Shown: piece by piece, positions 23,815 to 36,045 of the stretch
How the letters are laid out: each line of letters starts with the position of its first letter
Numbering within the stretch: the first letter of the stretch is position 1
From: Lepturacanthus savala
Lineage: Eukaryota > Chordata > Actinopteri > Scombriformes > Trichiuridae
Direction: 5' to 3'
DNA length: 64,000 bases
NCBI GenBank assembly: GCA_030544235.1
Contig: CM060478.1
Location: 2,076,227-2,140,226 of the forward strand
The notes under the pieces: generated by a model
Told to the model about the DNA's origin: nothing
The model's input: only the letters and a program-made list of their open reading frames with translations
Databases searched by the model: none
Translations under genes and position numbers: made by a program

Positions 23815-24264
23815 GTAAGTTTATAACAAATCCTTTACAACAAAAAACTCCAATCTACACATAAATAAACTCAAAAGGCACCCGCACCATTTTATTTCCA
23901 TTGCATAACAAGAGCATTGAAATTCTGTGTTGGAGTTTCTTTGTTTTCTTTTGACAATCTGCTTCAGAATTGTCTTTTTTTCCTGATATTTTGTGAATCA
24001 TGACAATGCAATCAGAAATAGGGACGGTGATTTAAGGTTCTCATCAGTTTTTAATATATTCTGTCAGCACATAATCATCAAGTAGTTCTTTTAAGGAAAT
24101 GTCATGTAGCTCATAATTATAAGGCTGTGGTTCTTTGTCATAAGTGTATAATGTGTTTTTTCAACCTTGCCAGTGTCAAAATATCTTTAGTGGTCAGAAA
24201 TACAGTGTGCTGTGTGTTTTTTGGTGCTACGATACCTTCAGGTAGGATGGAGGCGACCGACTGA

Positions 24265-24400
24265 CTGTTAGCGAGATAACTCAAAAAGTTTTTGCTGGAT
24301 TTTTGTCAAATTTTCAGTAAATGTTAGCTATGGTACTGAAAACTTATGACTCAAATTTGGTAGTGATCCAGAAGAAATCCTCATTTCTGGATGACTTTAA
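24265..24400 (+). repeat. 'GAGGTTATG' family repeat, partial
   Basis: This copy retains GAGATAACTCAAAAAGTTTT, 'TTTTTGTCAAATTTTCAGTAAATG' in shortened form and GATCCAGAAGAAATCCTC. It lacks the CCACCTGGTGGTGA end and is strongly diverged. Confidence 0.65.
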
Positions 24401-25654
24401 GCTAAATTATCTCCAAGTGGAATAAGAGAATTCTCGTCAATATTGGAGTAATTGTCCCAAAAACAAGATATTTTCACCTGTTAAGATTTTTTGCAGTGTA
24501 ATTTAATATTCAGACAAATCAAACCGCTGTCTTTCCGATCTTTTATCTGCTTTCAACATAATACAAACAGACGTTTTGGTGTGAAAAATGGTCCAGAAGG
24601 AACTGAATCTGTATTTGATTCATCGGTATGCCTTTTTCCCCCTCACTAACGGAATCCAGATTGTATAATTAAGCAAAACTCAAAATGTTTGAGCCCCGCA
24701 GTTGTGTTAGTTTATCCCTGCTTTTCACTTTCCATACTGACAAGTGCCATACAGAAAGAATACATTCTGAAGCATTTTGATGATAAGATTAATATCTGTT
24801 TAGTATCTCTAGACAGTCTTGGCCTGCACCAACATGGCGTGAACAAAACTGTCGGGTAGAGTGATAGTAAAACTCTTGAGATTAACACAAAAAGACAGAG
24901 GAAACTGTATTTGCTTCACCATGTGATTCTCATAAAAGCTCCTATTGTTATCCATAATGAATAAATAAAACAGGTATTTTCATACAAATACTTGGGTGTA
25001 ATGATAAACCATCTGTTATCCTGCAAAGACCACATTGAATTTGTCTGCAAAGAAAAGACAAAACAAAGAATTTGTTTTCCCTGCTGCCTTGGGTCTTTTG
25101 GGGTGAGTAGACGAATTCCTCTTTTGTTTTCACTCTTTTTGTATTTTTGTGTGTCGATTTAAATTGTGCGAGTGTTTATAGAGAGAGAGAGAAAGAGAGG
25201 GAGAGGCTGTGATGCAAGAAAATATTCAGACTCGCTCTGACAATAAAGTATTATCAGGACAACCATCATCGTTCTGTCTCTTGATGCCTGGACCTTCTCT
25301 CCAGGGGGGATCCTCTTGTGAGACAGTTGCATCCATTGGTAGTGGATCAAATATGAAATGATTTTTGGCAGGACAACCATGGACCCACTACCCCCTGTTC
25401 TTCTTCATAACACGCCTCTTGGAATGCCGATGTTCCTGGATGCCCCCAGTGGGCATTGTGATGTTCTGAATACTTGCACTAAACTAAAATTGCCACCACA
25501 AAATTGCAATTTTCCCTTTATTGCAAGGCATGAAGGTATAAATCAGACATTTTGACTTGAAAACCAGTGATTTCTCTATTGTATTTAGCTTTTGTACCAG
25601 AGTTCTAGTTTTGTACATGGTCACTCAGACGACTGGATTGCAATGGAACCATTG

Positions 25655-25910
25655 TTACCTCTGCCAGGAGGTTATGTTTGTCTGATTGTTATCAAAATAT
25701 CTCAAAAACCTTTTGTCGCATTTTCGTCAAATTTTCAGCAAATGTTGTAAATGGTATCATAAACGGATGATTAAATTTTGGTAATGATCCAGAAGAAATC
25801 TTGGTTTTTAGATCACTTTGAATGTTTCTGTTGTTTTGTCACATTGTGGTAAATGGACCTTTAAACAGGTGGCATTGTTTGGGGCCACCTGGTGGTGATA
25901 TCTGCACCTG
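25655..25910 (+). repeat. 'GAGGTTATG' family repeat
   Basis: This is a nearly full-length copy. It runs from TACCTCTGCCAGGAGGTTATG through AATGATCCAGAAGAAATC to GGCCACCTGGTGGTGATA. Confidence 0.75.
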
Positions 25911-27689
25911 CATCGCTTGTTTTCTTTGTAAACAACACCAGAGACACTAAAAGAGGACTTTGACTATGACTTTGACACTTTTTATTGAAATGGTCCTAGT
26001 TGAATGTGTCATGTGACAGATGATGGTGGTCTGATGTGGATTATGTTGCTGTAGGATGAACTCCTGACTAACTAGGTCTAGATCATGGGGTTCTGCTTAG
26101 CTCTAGAGCTCTAGTCCTAGAAAAGACCCAGACATCAGGCTTCATCCATGCTGATATACAGACGGGGGTTAATTAACCAATTAATTACTGCAGAAAAGCT
26201 GGATCTAAGTTGTTAACTAGTACTGGATTCATGAAAATTGATATCTGTCTTTTTTAGGTCATTGGGTAGTTAACTGATTAAAAGATCATCTCAGTCTAGT
26301 TTCCCACTTCTTTTCTCCAGCTTCTTTCTAAGCCTCTCCTCCTCCTCTCTAAATGGCTGGTGGTGACTGTATAGTAGTGACATCACAACTTCACGGAGGT
26401 CATAACTGCTTGTTTTAAGTCTCAGTTTCTGAATACAGGCTGTGTCTGTTTCTCTGTGGATTGAGTGTTTTTTAAACATGGGACAGTATTAATACACTCT
26501 CTGCTGTCATATATACAGTCAATATAAATCTAGAAGGTATTAAACTGATTAAATCTCAATAAAAATGTGAAAATGTATAATATTTACAAAGTCTTTGATA
26601 TTTAAATCACAAATTTAATTATATAGTAACTTTTAGTCTAATTTACGATGGTATTAATGGTATTCATTTCATCTCAACACGTCCACCTTAAAATGGATCT
26701 ACTGAGCACTAAGAAGTAGTCAACCATAAAACATCAGTGACTATAATTCATCAAAATTAAATCAATGTTGGACTGAATGAGTGAAAATCCACTTATTCTA
26801 GTGATTTAATTAGAAAAAAATGAACTTTTAACCCCTGTTTTAGTCTAATTTGCCCAAGTTGTAAGTAGCACAGTTCCCACATGTCACATGTCGTTTTAAA
26901 GCCTATCAGATTTAAATGGTCTCATCATGGTAAATTTCCATTGGGTCTCGCTGCTGTCCATCAAACCAAAGGTGGTCAAACTTTCCTAGTCGGTCCTCAT
27001 TGGCTTTCAAGCTGCTATCTCCTGACTCCATGCTTCTATTGGCTCGTGCACGGTGTCAATCAAACTAGTCACAACAACATAGTATTGCTGTGAACTCCTC
27101 TGCTGCTCCACTGTACAGCTCAAGGTACAGTTTGTCCTAAGAAGTTAAAGATTAAATGTTTTTGCTTGGGTGAGAGTAGGATTTAAAGATGCCTCAAAGG
27201 TTTGTTCAGTCGAGGCTGGATAATGGCGTCACCAGGGCTCTAGTATTGTGCACGTAGGTTTAATCACTCAACTTTTGGAACCCTTTAAGAATTCCTAAGT
27301 ATATTTAAGAATGTTCCTTTCAACCTGGCTGAGCCTGGCTGTCAAACATCATTCTGCCACATGAAACTAAAACAATAAGCCCAGATGTCACCGTACAGCA
27401 TATATAGATTTATATTTTTCCAATTTTGGTTTTAATTATCCCACAATAATTCAGAAGGGATGACAACCTTATAAAATGTAGTGCTGAGGAGTCCGACTCT
27501 CAGATCACACACCCTGCAGGACGTTCATCAGGGAACAGCTGTGCCACATTTGCTAATTACAGAATGATGAGAGTTAGAATTGACGTGAACTGGACTTTGG
27601 ATGCAGTTTAACAGCAGCCTACACTTTCCTGTTCAGGGTAAAGATGTGTCCCTGCACACATTTCAACCCCTTTTACTTTGAATCGAGGA

Positions 27690-27862
27690 TTTGTGCGTAT
27701 CCGTTTCCAAGTGGTTCCGGGAAAACACACATATACACATTTTAACTCCTACGCACAAACATTTCATGATTGCAAAAATAATCCTGCAATAGTTCCCGGT
27801 GCGTTCAAATGCATACGTTAAGCTCAAATCAAGGCAAACATGCATTTCATGAATGAGGCCCA
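27690..27862. repeat. Probable fragment of a DNA-transposon-like repeat
   Basis: The segment contains GTGCGTATCCG, 'CCTACGCACAAACATTTCATG', 'GTGCGTTCAAATGCATACG' and ends in GCATTTCATGAATGAGGCCC. The last phrase and the 'GTGCGTACGCA' wording are typical ends of a teleost repeat that I associate with non-autonomous Harbinger-like elements. This is recognition by eye. A similar 'TTTATGAATGAGACCTGG' end is at 9604-9622. Confidence 0.4.
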
Positions 27863-28599
27863 GTGTCTGGACCCTTTACTGCAGAGTCATGACAAGACTG
27901 TTATTATACCGTCCGACTGGCAGGAGCACGTGTCTCGGAGTGGAAGAGAAACAGATTTGAAATGGATTATATGTCTTGGCTCGGACTTATTGGGCACATC
28001 GTTTTTTTTTTTTATTTGCAGCGTCTCGCCAACTTGTTATTTAAGAAGTAAACAGCCTTTTCTCCAGCGTTGTGCCCATCTGTCGGAGGACGTTGTGTTC
28101 TCTGGAGAGGTCGTGTTCAGCAGATCTCAACCTGTAACCTGTACTGTAAGAGAGCGTCTCATTGGGTGGATATTTGTGGGTCAGCGACAGGTAATGGTTG
28201 TCAAGATCAGGCGAATGAGCCTTGACTGTCATTTTATACTTATAATAAAACCTGCAAATGTTACTCATACAGCTTTTTGGTCTTTTCTAAAGACAGTAGA
28301 CAACTTCTATTTAATCATTCAAGTCTCCCAGGACATGGGATAAATAGATTTTTGTGCAAACGGCAACTATAACAGCCATTAAAATGCTATTTTCTGCAAA
28401 GAAAAGACACAATAGATACATAACATGATTATTATTGACTCAACTGATATATTTATATGCATGAAATCTTTGAAAAAAATCTGGGTTAATACATTCAGGT
28501 CTCAAAAATAATAATAATAATCCACCTAGATTATAAAACTAGTTTTGATATATCTTATAGCTTTTAATTATTGTATATATAGTATATGTATTATACTCT

Positions 28600-28830
28600 T
28601 AATCGATTTATTTTAGATATTTATACAATTCATAATAATGTATACAGAAGAGTTAACCCTGTGTAATTTATTTATTTCTATTTTTACAATAATTCCATGT
28701 GCAATAATCTACACACCTACCGAGCAATAATTTCATTTTTCTCTATGTTGGTGTTGGTATTTATTTATTTATGTCTATTATCTATGTCAATTTCCCCGAA
28801 TCAATAAATTCCCATCTAATCTAATATATT
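28600..28830 (+). mobile_element. Rex1/CR1-like LINE 3' end
   Basis: This AT-rich segment has 'GTGCAATAATCTACACACC' and ends AATCAATAAATTCCCATC followed by TAATCTAATAT. The 'caataaa...tctaatctaat' tail is typical of Rex1-type LINE 3' UTRs. Similar tails are at 43640-43868 and 51590-51845, and reverse-complemented at 31710 and 62240. Confidence 0.6.
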
Positions 28831-29084
28831 GAAACTTTTATTTTTAGTTCTACAGAATTTCTCATGCTACGTCCTTCAAAAACACATTTATTTCCCATGA
28901 AGCTGTTTGTTGTCAGCGTTGTCATGACAGAAAATGTCCAAAACTAATGTTATCACATTATGGTGCAGACCCGCCAACATGTGCACATTTTGCATAGCGG
29001 ACATGCATCTAGATTTATTGTTCTAAGTTATGCATATTGGGATTCATTGGTTCGTTTTAGTCGATTTGACTCTGAAGTTGATTG

Positions 29085-29230
29085 TCAAGTCAGTTTTATT
29101 TGTTCAGCCCAAAATCACAAATCACGGATTCGCCCCAATGGTTTTTACAGTTTGTACAACACAACATCCCCGTGTCCTCAGACCTTCACATCATACGAGG
29201 GAAATCTCAACCTTTAATGTGGAACAAAGG
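29085..29230 (+). repeat. Common teleost interspersed repeat fragment
   Basis: The wording 'TTTATTTGTTCAGCCCAAAATCACAAATCACG', then 'GGTTTTTACAGTTTGTACAA', then 'CATCCCCGTGTCCTCAGACC' corresponds to a repeat found widely in fish introns ('...CAATATCACAAATCACAAATTTGCC...'). It produces overlapping spurious open frames between 28960 and 29413. Confidence 0.55.
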
Positions 29231-31709
29231 TTGCTTTTGGCCAATCAGAGCGCTCCATTTCCTCCCAACGACCCAACACTGCTTTGCACCACAGATGAGT
29301 TCAGATTCAGAGCTGTAAAGGTTAGACAGCAAGTCCCATTTCACCAGTTAAGTGGAAAAAGGTCAAATAAACATATCGAGGTAGCCGTACATGTTGTTAA
29401 AGGAGAAGTTTGATGTGAAATGGACCTGGTTATGTACTGAAACATGAAAAGGACGACGACCTTTTGTCAGATAGTCACATTTCTGATGGTAGCTTAGGAA
29501 AATGTTTGGTTTTATCTGAGCTTCTAAATAAAGAGTGTAGCATACAGCAACATCACCAGACTCTGATATACCAGAATATTAAGGCTGTGCTGCGATTGGG
29601 AAAAGTAGATTGAGCCACAGGGAATTAAAATTGGCAGGTCTGTACGGTGCTGATTCCAGAATATCTAAGACTCGTCCTATTTGTAAATGCAGAGACTACT
29701 TTAAATATATTTTACTACGCTGAGGCGTGTGTTTTGTGTGGCAGCATGACGACATCAATAATGAAACCCCGTTTAGAAAAGAAAACACTCCGCTACCTGT
29801 AATTCAAGAAACGTCTGTCTTTTAATTTAATTCATGGTAAGTCTGGCTTTTTATTTAACTCAATCTCTGCCTTTTAATTTAATATTTCAGACGGGTCAAT
29901 GTTCTGCATTGCTGCACTATTTCTGTTCTGTGAAATAACATCAAATGAGATAAGGACTAAAGGAAACTTGTAGTTTCTGAGGTCAGACCAGTTGAGAACT
30001 GGTGCTGTAGGAGGTTTGTCACCTTTTTCAAGAATCAGAATAAGTAGAGTTGGTGCTAAAGTTTAGCGTCAGGATTAAACCTGACCTATATGAACTTGTG
30101 GGTGGAGTCTGGCACCGAATCACTGTAGAACCTTCTGGACAAAGACCAGTAGAGGACATTCCTCTGGTTCTTTGGATTAGACAGTCGGTGTCAGCCTGAG
30201 ATCAGAGACACAGAATGGAACGAACGGTTTATTGATGCATATACACCTGCTCCTAAAATCATTTTATCTCATCCTCTGAGTGATATTTACACCAGTAAGT
30301 AGTGACTGTTCGATTTGTGACTGAAAACAGTAGTTGCTGCAGGACTGGTTTAGATCAATGTACTAGTAGTAATAATAGTAGAATGCAGCTTGTATTCTTA
30401 GGTAAAATGCATTTACCTGGTTTGGCCTTCACCTAGAAGAATGTGTGATGGTATGTGCAGAGATTTATTAACCCGTTGGCCGTCGTGTGTGGGGTCTCTG
30501 ACCTCTGAGCCTCTTTTTATTAAATAATTCACATGAAATTACATTTTACAGTCATGACAATGAGACTGAAACTCATTATTTTGGACACAAAATATCAAAT
30601 GGTGTAAAACTAATTGATTTTAAATATATAATCCACCTAGAATGTCATGGATCTACTAGTTGATCAGTATTTCACTATCAATAAAATCATAATGATGCCA
30701 TTCCCTAATTAAAATGAGTCCTGCAGCTATAGCAGCTAATGATATAATCCTGTATTAGTTTTTATAAAGCAGCATTTTTCAGTCCACAACACTATAAAGA
30801 TGTTTTGTGTGCAGCACAGCGGTGATGTGGTCACCACAAAGAGCTATTCTGCCCCTGCAATTCAATAATTGGCCCAGATTTGACTTCATCCAGTCTGGAG
30901 GAAGAGCTGGAATGTCTCCTGATTGTTTCTCCTGAATCAGACGAGTTCTGTACAGCGGAGTCACATGATGGGACCAGAAAAGCAGCAAATCTAAATAAAT
31001 AAGCCGTGAAACGTCCAACGTCCGTCTTATTTTTGACAGGGAACATTCCCGACTGGACACCATTTATAACAGGAGGTTAAGAATTTGACTTGTGCAACAA
31101 TAACAAGGTGTTTCCCATTAAACACTCTATAAAACGCTCATTACTTCATGTGTGATATGTCCTCTGTGTGTTTTATATGCACCGAAAAAACAACCAACGT
31201 CATCTCATTGTTTCAATTTGTATTTAAGCCCATTGAAATTATATATATATATATAAAATGTGTGTGTTCTACTACAAAAAACCCCATATTCCTATATTCC
31301 TTCCATGTGGTTTGGCTGGGGAACACCTGGCATCTTGCTGACTGCAGCGTTTTGCTCCTCATCACCCGGTGGCTCAGCTCATTACAGCTTCATCTTCATC
31401 ATCATCATCCGCTCTGACACTGGAGCCGGCTGCTGAATGCAGGTGTTAAAGAAGTGGAGGCGAGGCAGTAAATGTTGGGGCTGACAGCTGCGTTCAGGGG
31501 CAGCGAGGGAGTCAAGTCGATTAAGACGTGGCTGTCTCTGGTTATTGTGTCTGGACCACGTCCACGTTCACCCACTTAACCACAGACCAGGACCTGAATC
31601 AGCTGCTCGACAATGGGATGATTTGCTGCAGGTAGGAGCAGAACTCAGGGTTCTCAGGGTTTAGCGCCGTTTTCACACTGTTGGTAATGGCGAGGTTCTT
31701 TTATTTGCC

Positions 31710-32110
31710 ATTTAGATTAGATTAGATAGGACTTTATTGATCCTTTGGAAGGTTCCTCAGGGAAATAACACATACAGGCTGTTCTAAAACTATAGACACA
31801 CAAACACAAGAGAAATATCTAAATATATACAAATAAAAATAATAAAACACCCTGAATACCAACATCAACACAGAAAATAAATATAGATAACAAAAATAAA
31901 AGTAAAATGAGTAAAATGAATAGATGAGTAGATTATTGCACATGGAATTATTGGAAAAACAGAAATAAATTACACATTGTTACCTATTCTGTGTATATTA
32001 TATACATTATTATGAATTATATAAATAAAGATTATTAAGATATAAGGTACAAGTCAACTAGGAAGTTCTATATAGTAGAAGAATATGTTATGTAGTACAT
32101 TTGTGCATAA
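31710..32110 (-). mobile_element. Rex1/CR1-like LINE 3' end, reverse orientation
   Basis: It starts with TTAGATTAGATTAGATAGG, then ACTTTATTGATCCTTTGGA and AGGTTCCTCAGGGAAAT, the reverse complement of the usual '...gggatcaataaagt...atctaatctaa' tail. The interior is AT-rich with CTATAGACACACAAA. It is closely similar to the copy at 62240-62660. Confidence 0.65.
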
Positions 32111-35100
32111 AGGAGCAATCTAAACACATAGGAATTAATGCAAGAATTTTTGAATTTGCCAATAAAAGAGAAGAAAAATCTGCAAAGTTTGTATATTTTG
32201 GTGTTTTTGCATAGTTAGAAATGGTTGGAAGGAAGAAACCGGCCTGTTTTAGAGAATTTATAGGATTTTCGCTTGGGATTTCAAGTTCTCTGCAATTATT
32301 TTGGTGATAATAGTCTACGAAGTTGTAATAAAGTGTAGTTTTCCTTCAAATTGAACTTGGAGTTGACGGTGCACAGAAAGCTGATGGGGGTCAGTAGAGG
32401 GTCAACGAACACTTTGTTGTACGATGGCGATCTACATTAAGCCAAATGATTGCTTTTAAACTTCCTGATGATTACATTATTGGCGTCTAGTCAGCGTAAA
32501 TTAATCTCAACAGCGTGAATAACTGGGATGTTTTCGTCATTGCTCGAGAAGTGTTCCTCTCACCTGGAGGATTACCCATCGCTTCTCAAACCTTATCGGA
32601 GCTGATCTGAACTCTTGAGGGCCAGTGGTGACTCAGATAATGTGGAATCCAATACCTCATATATCGATGTCACATCTTTCCACCGCTACCTGCTTCTGAA
32701 TCCAGTGAACATCTGTCCCGAGGTGAAAACCGGCCCTATAAAGTCCGAGCAGTTTTCTTTTCTGGGATTCTAAGGCCTCGCAAAACAAGGCGGGCGACAC
32801 AAAGAAAATCATTATGCCGCTCTGGTCTCTGCTTCTCACCTTGGATTCCTACCACATGTACACACAGAAAAAATATTTTTAACTCCCACAGACCCCGGGA
32901 AGAACCTCATCGGGAGTGGGCGGAGGGTCCCCCGCTGCATGCCGCAGTTTGATCAAGAGAGCGAGAACATCACCATGACTGATTTATTTCCCGTCCGCCA
33001 GGCTAACGAGTAAATTACCGTCACTTAGTCCGTCACCCTCGCGGCAGAACAGGGCCCGTTATGTAGCTGACCTCGGTGTGAGAGAGAAAACTATTCACAG
33101 GAACAGATGGCAGCTTCAAGCTCCGGGCCAGAGAGGGGCGGAGGGAAATGAAAACTATTTACGCTAGTCGGGAAAAGAAAGCACAAAAGCTTTGCCCAAA
33201 GTGGAAAATTAACTGCGGGGTTGTTTCAAAACGCTAACATAACTCCTGCTCCGAGGGGGGAAAAGACAGCAATGATGTAATGTTTGAGGTAATCACTCGA
33301 TGGGAGAGCGTTGTCGGGGGTGGGACTCCACTGATATTGGATTTTGAAAGAAGGCATGTGTTATTTTCACTGAAGATGTAGAGAAGACCTCATATAATAG
33401 TGTGAGTTTGGAGCCTTTTAATGCAAATGTACAGTGTTCCTTGTGTCACATTCCAGACATGAGTGATTTCTTCACGTCTTTCTGAAAGTGCTGTTTGGTT
33501 TTAGGGTGTTTTAGTAAAGATATGAATCAGAGGTCAAAGGCAACGACAGGAACAGGCCCAGTCAAACCAGAGATGCAAATCAGTTCATTTCAGCCTGTTT
33601 GTGAGTCTTTGTGAGATTTATTCACCTGGACAGAGGTGACCATCAATCATCTAAGGCCTTTGACACAACTAGAGACTAGGTATGGACCATACTGAACTTT
33701 TAAAGGTCTATATCATCACTATGTTATAATAATGGTCTAAGTTTTTGGGAAAACACAAAAAAACTTCATCAAATGCAGAGAATATTCTATATCTGAATCA
33801 TCTTGACCGTGGACATACATAGAACCTATGTAAAGTGACTTCAGGCCAATTTCTGAACATTCTAGTGTGACTTAAGTCGACTTCAAACCTGGTTTAAACT
33901 CTCCTTTCATTCCATAGTGAAACTCTAAACTTACATTAACCTGGAGTTAAATTAAACTAATGTCCTTTATCATCACTTTCCGCTGTTTTTTACCTGTTAA
34001 CGTCCAGTTTTGACGACTTTTTGAAGCCTGAGATGTGGTAGAAGATGTTTTTAATAGACTGAAAACCCTGGAACTTCCTTTCTTTCTTTATATTCGACTG
34101 GATATTTATTGAATTCATTAATTAAAGTATAACTTATTACTATAAAACATTATACCCTAAAGCCTTTATCACTCACCAGTAGAAATTGATTCTAGAATCA
34201 TGTTTAGAGCTTCTTCTTGATTTTTGAAGCAGCCGCCATCATGAAAGACTGTTAAATTGCCCAAGTCAGGCTTTTCTTATCCTGACTTAGGCAAAAAATA
34301 AAATGTCTTAAGTAAAATGTCCATTGTCCTATAGGACATGTAGATGTAGGTATTTTTTTTCCAGACCTGGCAGCATCTTCAAGAGATTTCATCAAAAAAT
34401 CTAGACCATTATTTTAATAGGGCGATGATATGATATCATAGCATTGCCCTATTAAAATAATGGGTATTTGTTAATGATCCAGATCCAGAACCAGATCATT
34501 TCAGATCATTTAAATCTAAAATAATCACATAGGATCAAACATCAGAGTAGATTTTCCTCAAAGGTGTGAAGTCACTGAAATCAGTGGTACAACCTGTATT
34601 TAGCTTCTTCATGTAGGGTCATACAATACTTACCAATACTTTAATGTTTCTTCATTATCTTTTTAGAATCTGATCATTACTAGTTATTTATATATTGTAC
34701 AGTCCATGTATGAGGACTAGATGTAAACAGACTGGACCAGATCTGATGTTTAATAGAGGAATGGAGGAATTTGGACGACCACAGAGAGCGCTATCTTTTC
34801 CTCGTGGCAGCAGATGTCTTTCATCAACCGCTTGGTTTTCCCTCCATTAATCATTTACACGAATCTCAAAGCCACTAATTAGACGAAACAAGCTCGTGGA
34901 GGTGGTGACGCAGCCCCGGAGAACCTGGGGAGAGTGAGAGCGACTGGCCTCTCTCTTTTCTGAGTAATTCCTGCTGCAGGCTATGAACACACGGTGAAAT
35001 GCATTCAGCTGAATGGCTAGTTTGAAGGTAGACGTGTGTTTTTCTGTCTCTGTGAGGACCAGGTTTGAGTTTTGTGACTTTTTGGAGGGTAAAAAAGAAA

Positions 35101-35529
35101 AAAACAGCTTTATTACTGCAGCAAGTTAGTAGTATTAGTTATGGCATTGCTGATGGATACTCAGAGGAAAGGTGTGTCTAGGTGTCTTATCTGCAATCAG
35201 TTTTCTTTGTTTGCTTCCTGCAAACATATTTTTTACATGTAGGTACATGTGTGTGTATGTGAACCTCTGCCATGTGTTCTGTGAGGCAGGCTTTGATGAT
35301 GAATGGATGCCCCTATGATCTCCCTGCAGAGAGTAAAGCCCCGGGTAATTACAGGCTGGCCGGCCCCTCTCAGACATGCACCGCTTTACGTTAATCTGAT
35401 GGCGGTTCAACATGCCCATGTCATGTCTGAATATGGTCACTAGCTGGCCTGGAATTTCATTATTTTAGGGGCAAGGCCACTTGGCCTTTTTTGGGTTGAC
35501 ATTTTTCCAAGAGGGCACCAAGACTATTA

Positions 35530-36045
35530 ATTAACCCTCTATTGCATGAAATGTTTTTATTACTTAAAATGGCCTAAATAACACAGTATTTTGTGTTTTC
35601 CATGAGAAGCCCCACTTTTATTTACCACCAAGATTTATGAAATGAATAGAAAGTATAGTCAATTCAGTTTTCTAGCTTTTTTCAATGAGCTAAACTGTTT
35701 CCAGCTGTGCTAACATGTTAGCATCAAGGGTTTTCTAATCGTCCATTAACCTTCTGACGCAATGAGCAAACACATTGTTCCATTAGAACACTGGACTGAT
35801 AGTTGCTGGAAATGGGCCTCTATACACCTATGTAGATATTGATGCACCAACAATTTGACATTTGCAGCTAGAATAGTCATTTACCATATTAGCAATGTAT
35901 AGAGTGGATTTCTGATTAGTTCAAAGTTATCTTCATTGAAAAAACTGTGATTTTCTTTCATAAATAAAGACATTTTTAATTGACCCCAAACTTTTGAACA
36001 GGTAGCGTAAAAAAAGTTGTCTCAGGATAGTTTCATGCTATGTAA
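35530..36045. repeat. Interspersed repeat split by a Tc1-derived insertion
   Basis: Left half: TTTTTATTACTTAAAATGGC-CTAAAT (35553-35578). Right half: 'AAGTTGTCTCAGGATAGTTTCATG' (36015-36040). In the unsplit copy at 15285-15400 these are about 30 bp apart. The intervening sequence is the element in the next entry. Confidence 0.7.
35580..36007 (-). mobile_element. Tc1/mariner-derived deletion element C
   Basis: It begins with the reverse-complemented right end (TTTTGTGTTTTCCATGAGAA) and contains TTATTTACCACCAAG and ATGAATAGAAAGTATAGTCA. It then joins the reverse-complemented left arm ('CATTAGAACACTGGACTGAT', 'AGCTAGAATAGTCATTTACC') and ends ACCCCAAACTTTTGAACAGG. The transposase is absent. Same family as elements A and B. 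Confidence 0.85.

Noticed and set aside
27840..28343. A 167-codon frame in intron 2
   Set aside because: It begins in a repeat-like end (ATTTCATGAATGAGGCCC), has no recognisable domain and shows no codon bias; probably chance.
29030..29413. A 127-codon frame in intron 2
   Set aside because: It lies largely in a common interspersed repeat; overlapping frames of similar length exist in the same place.
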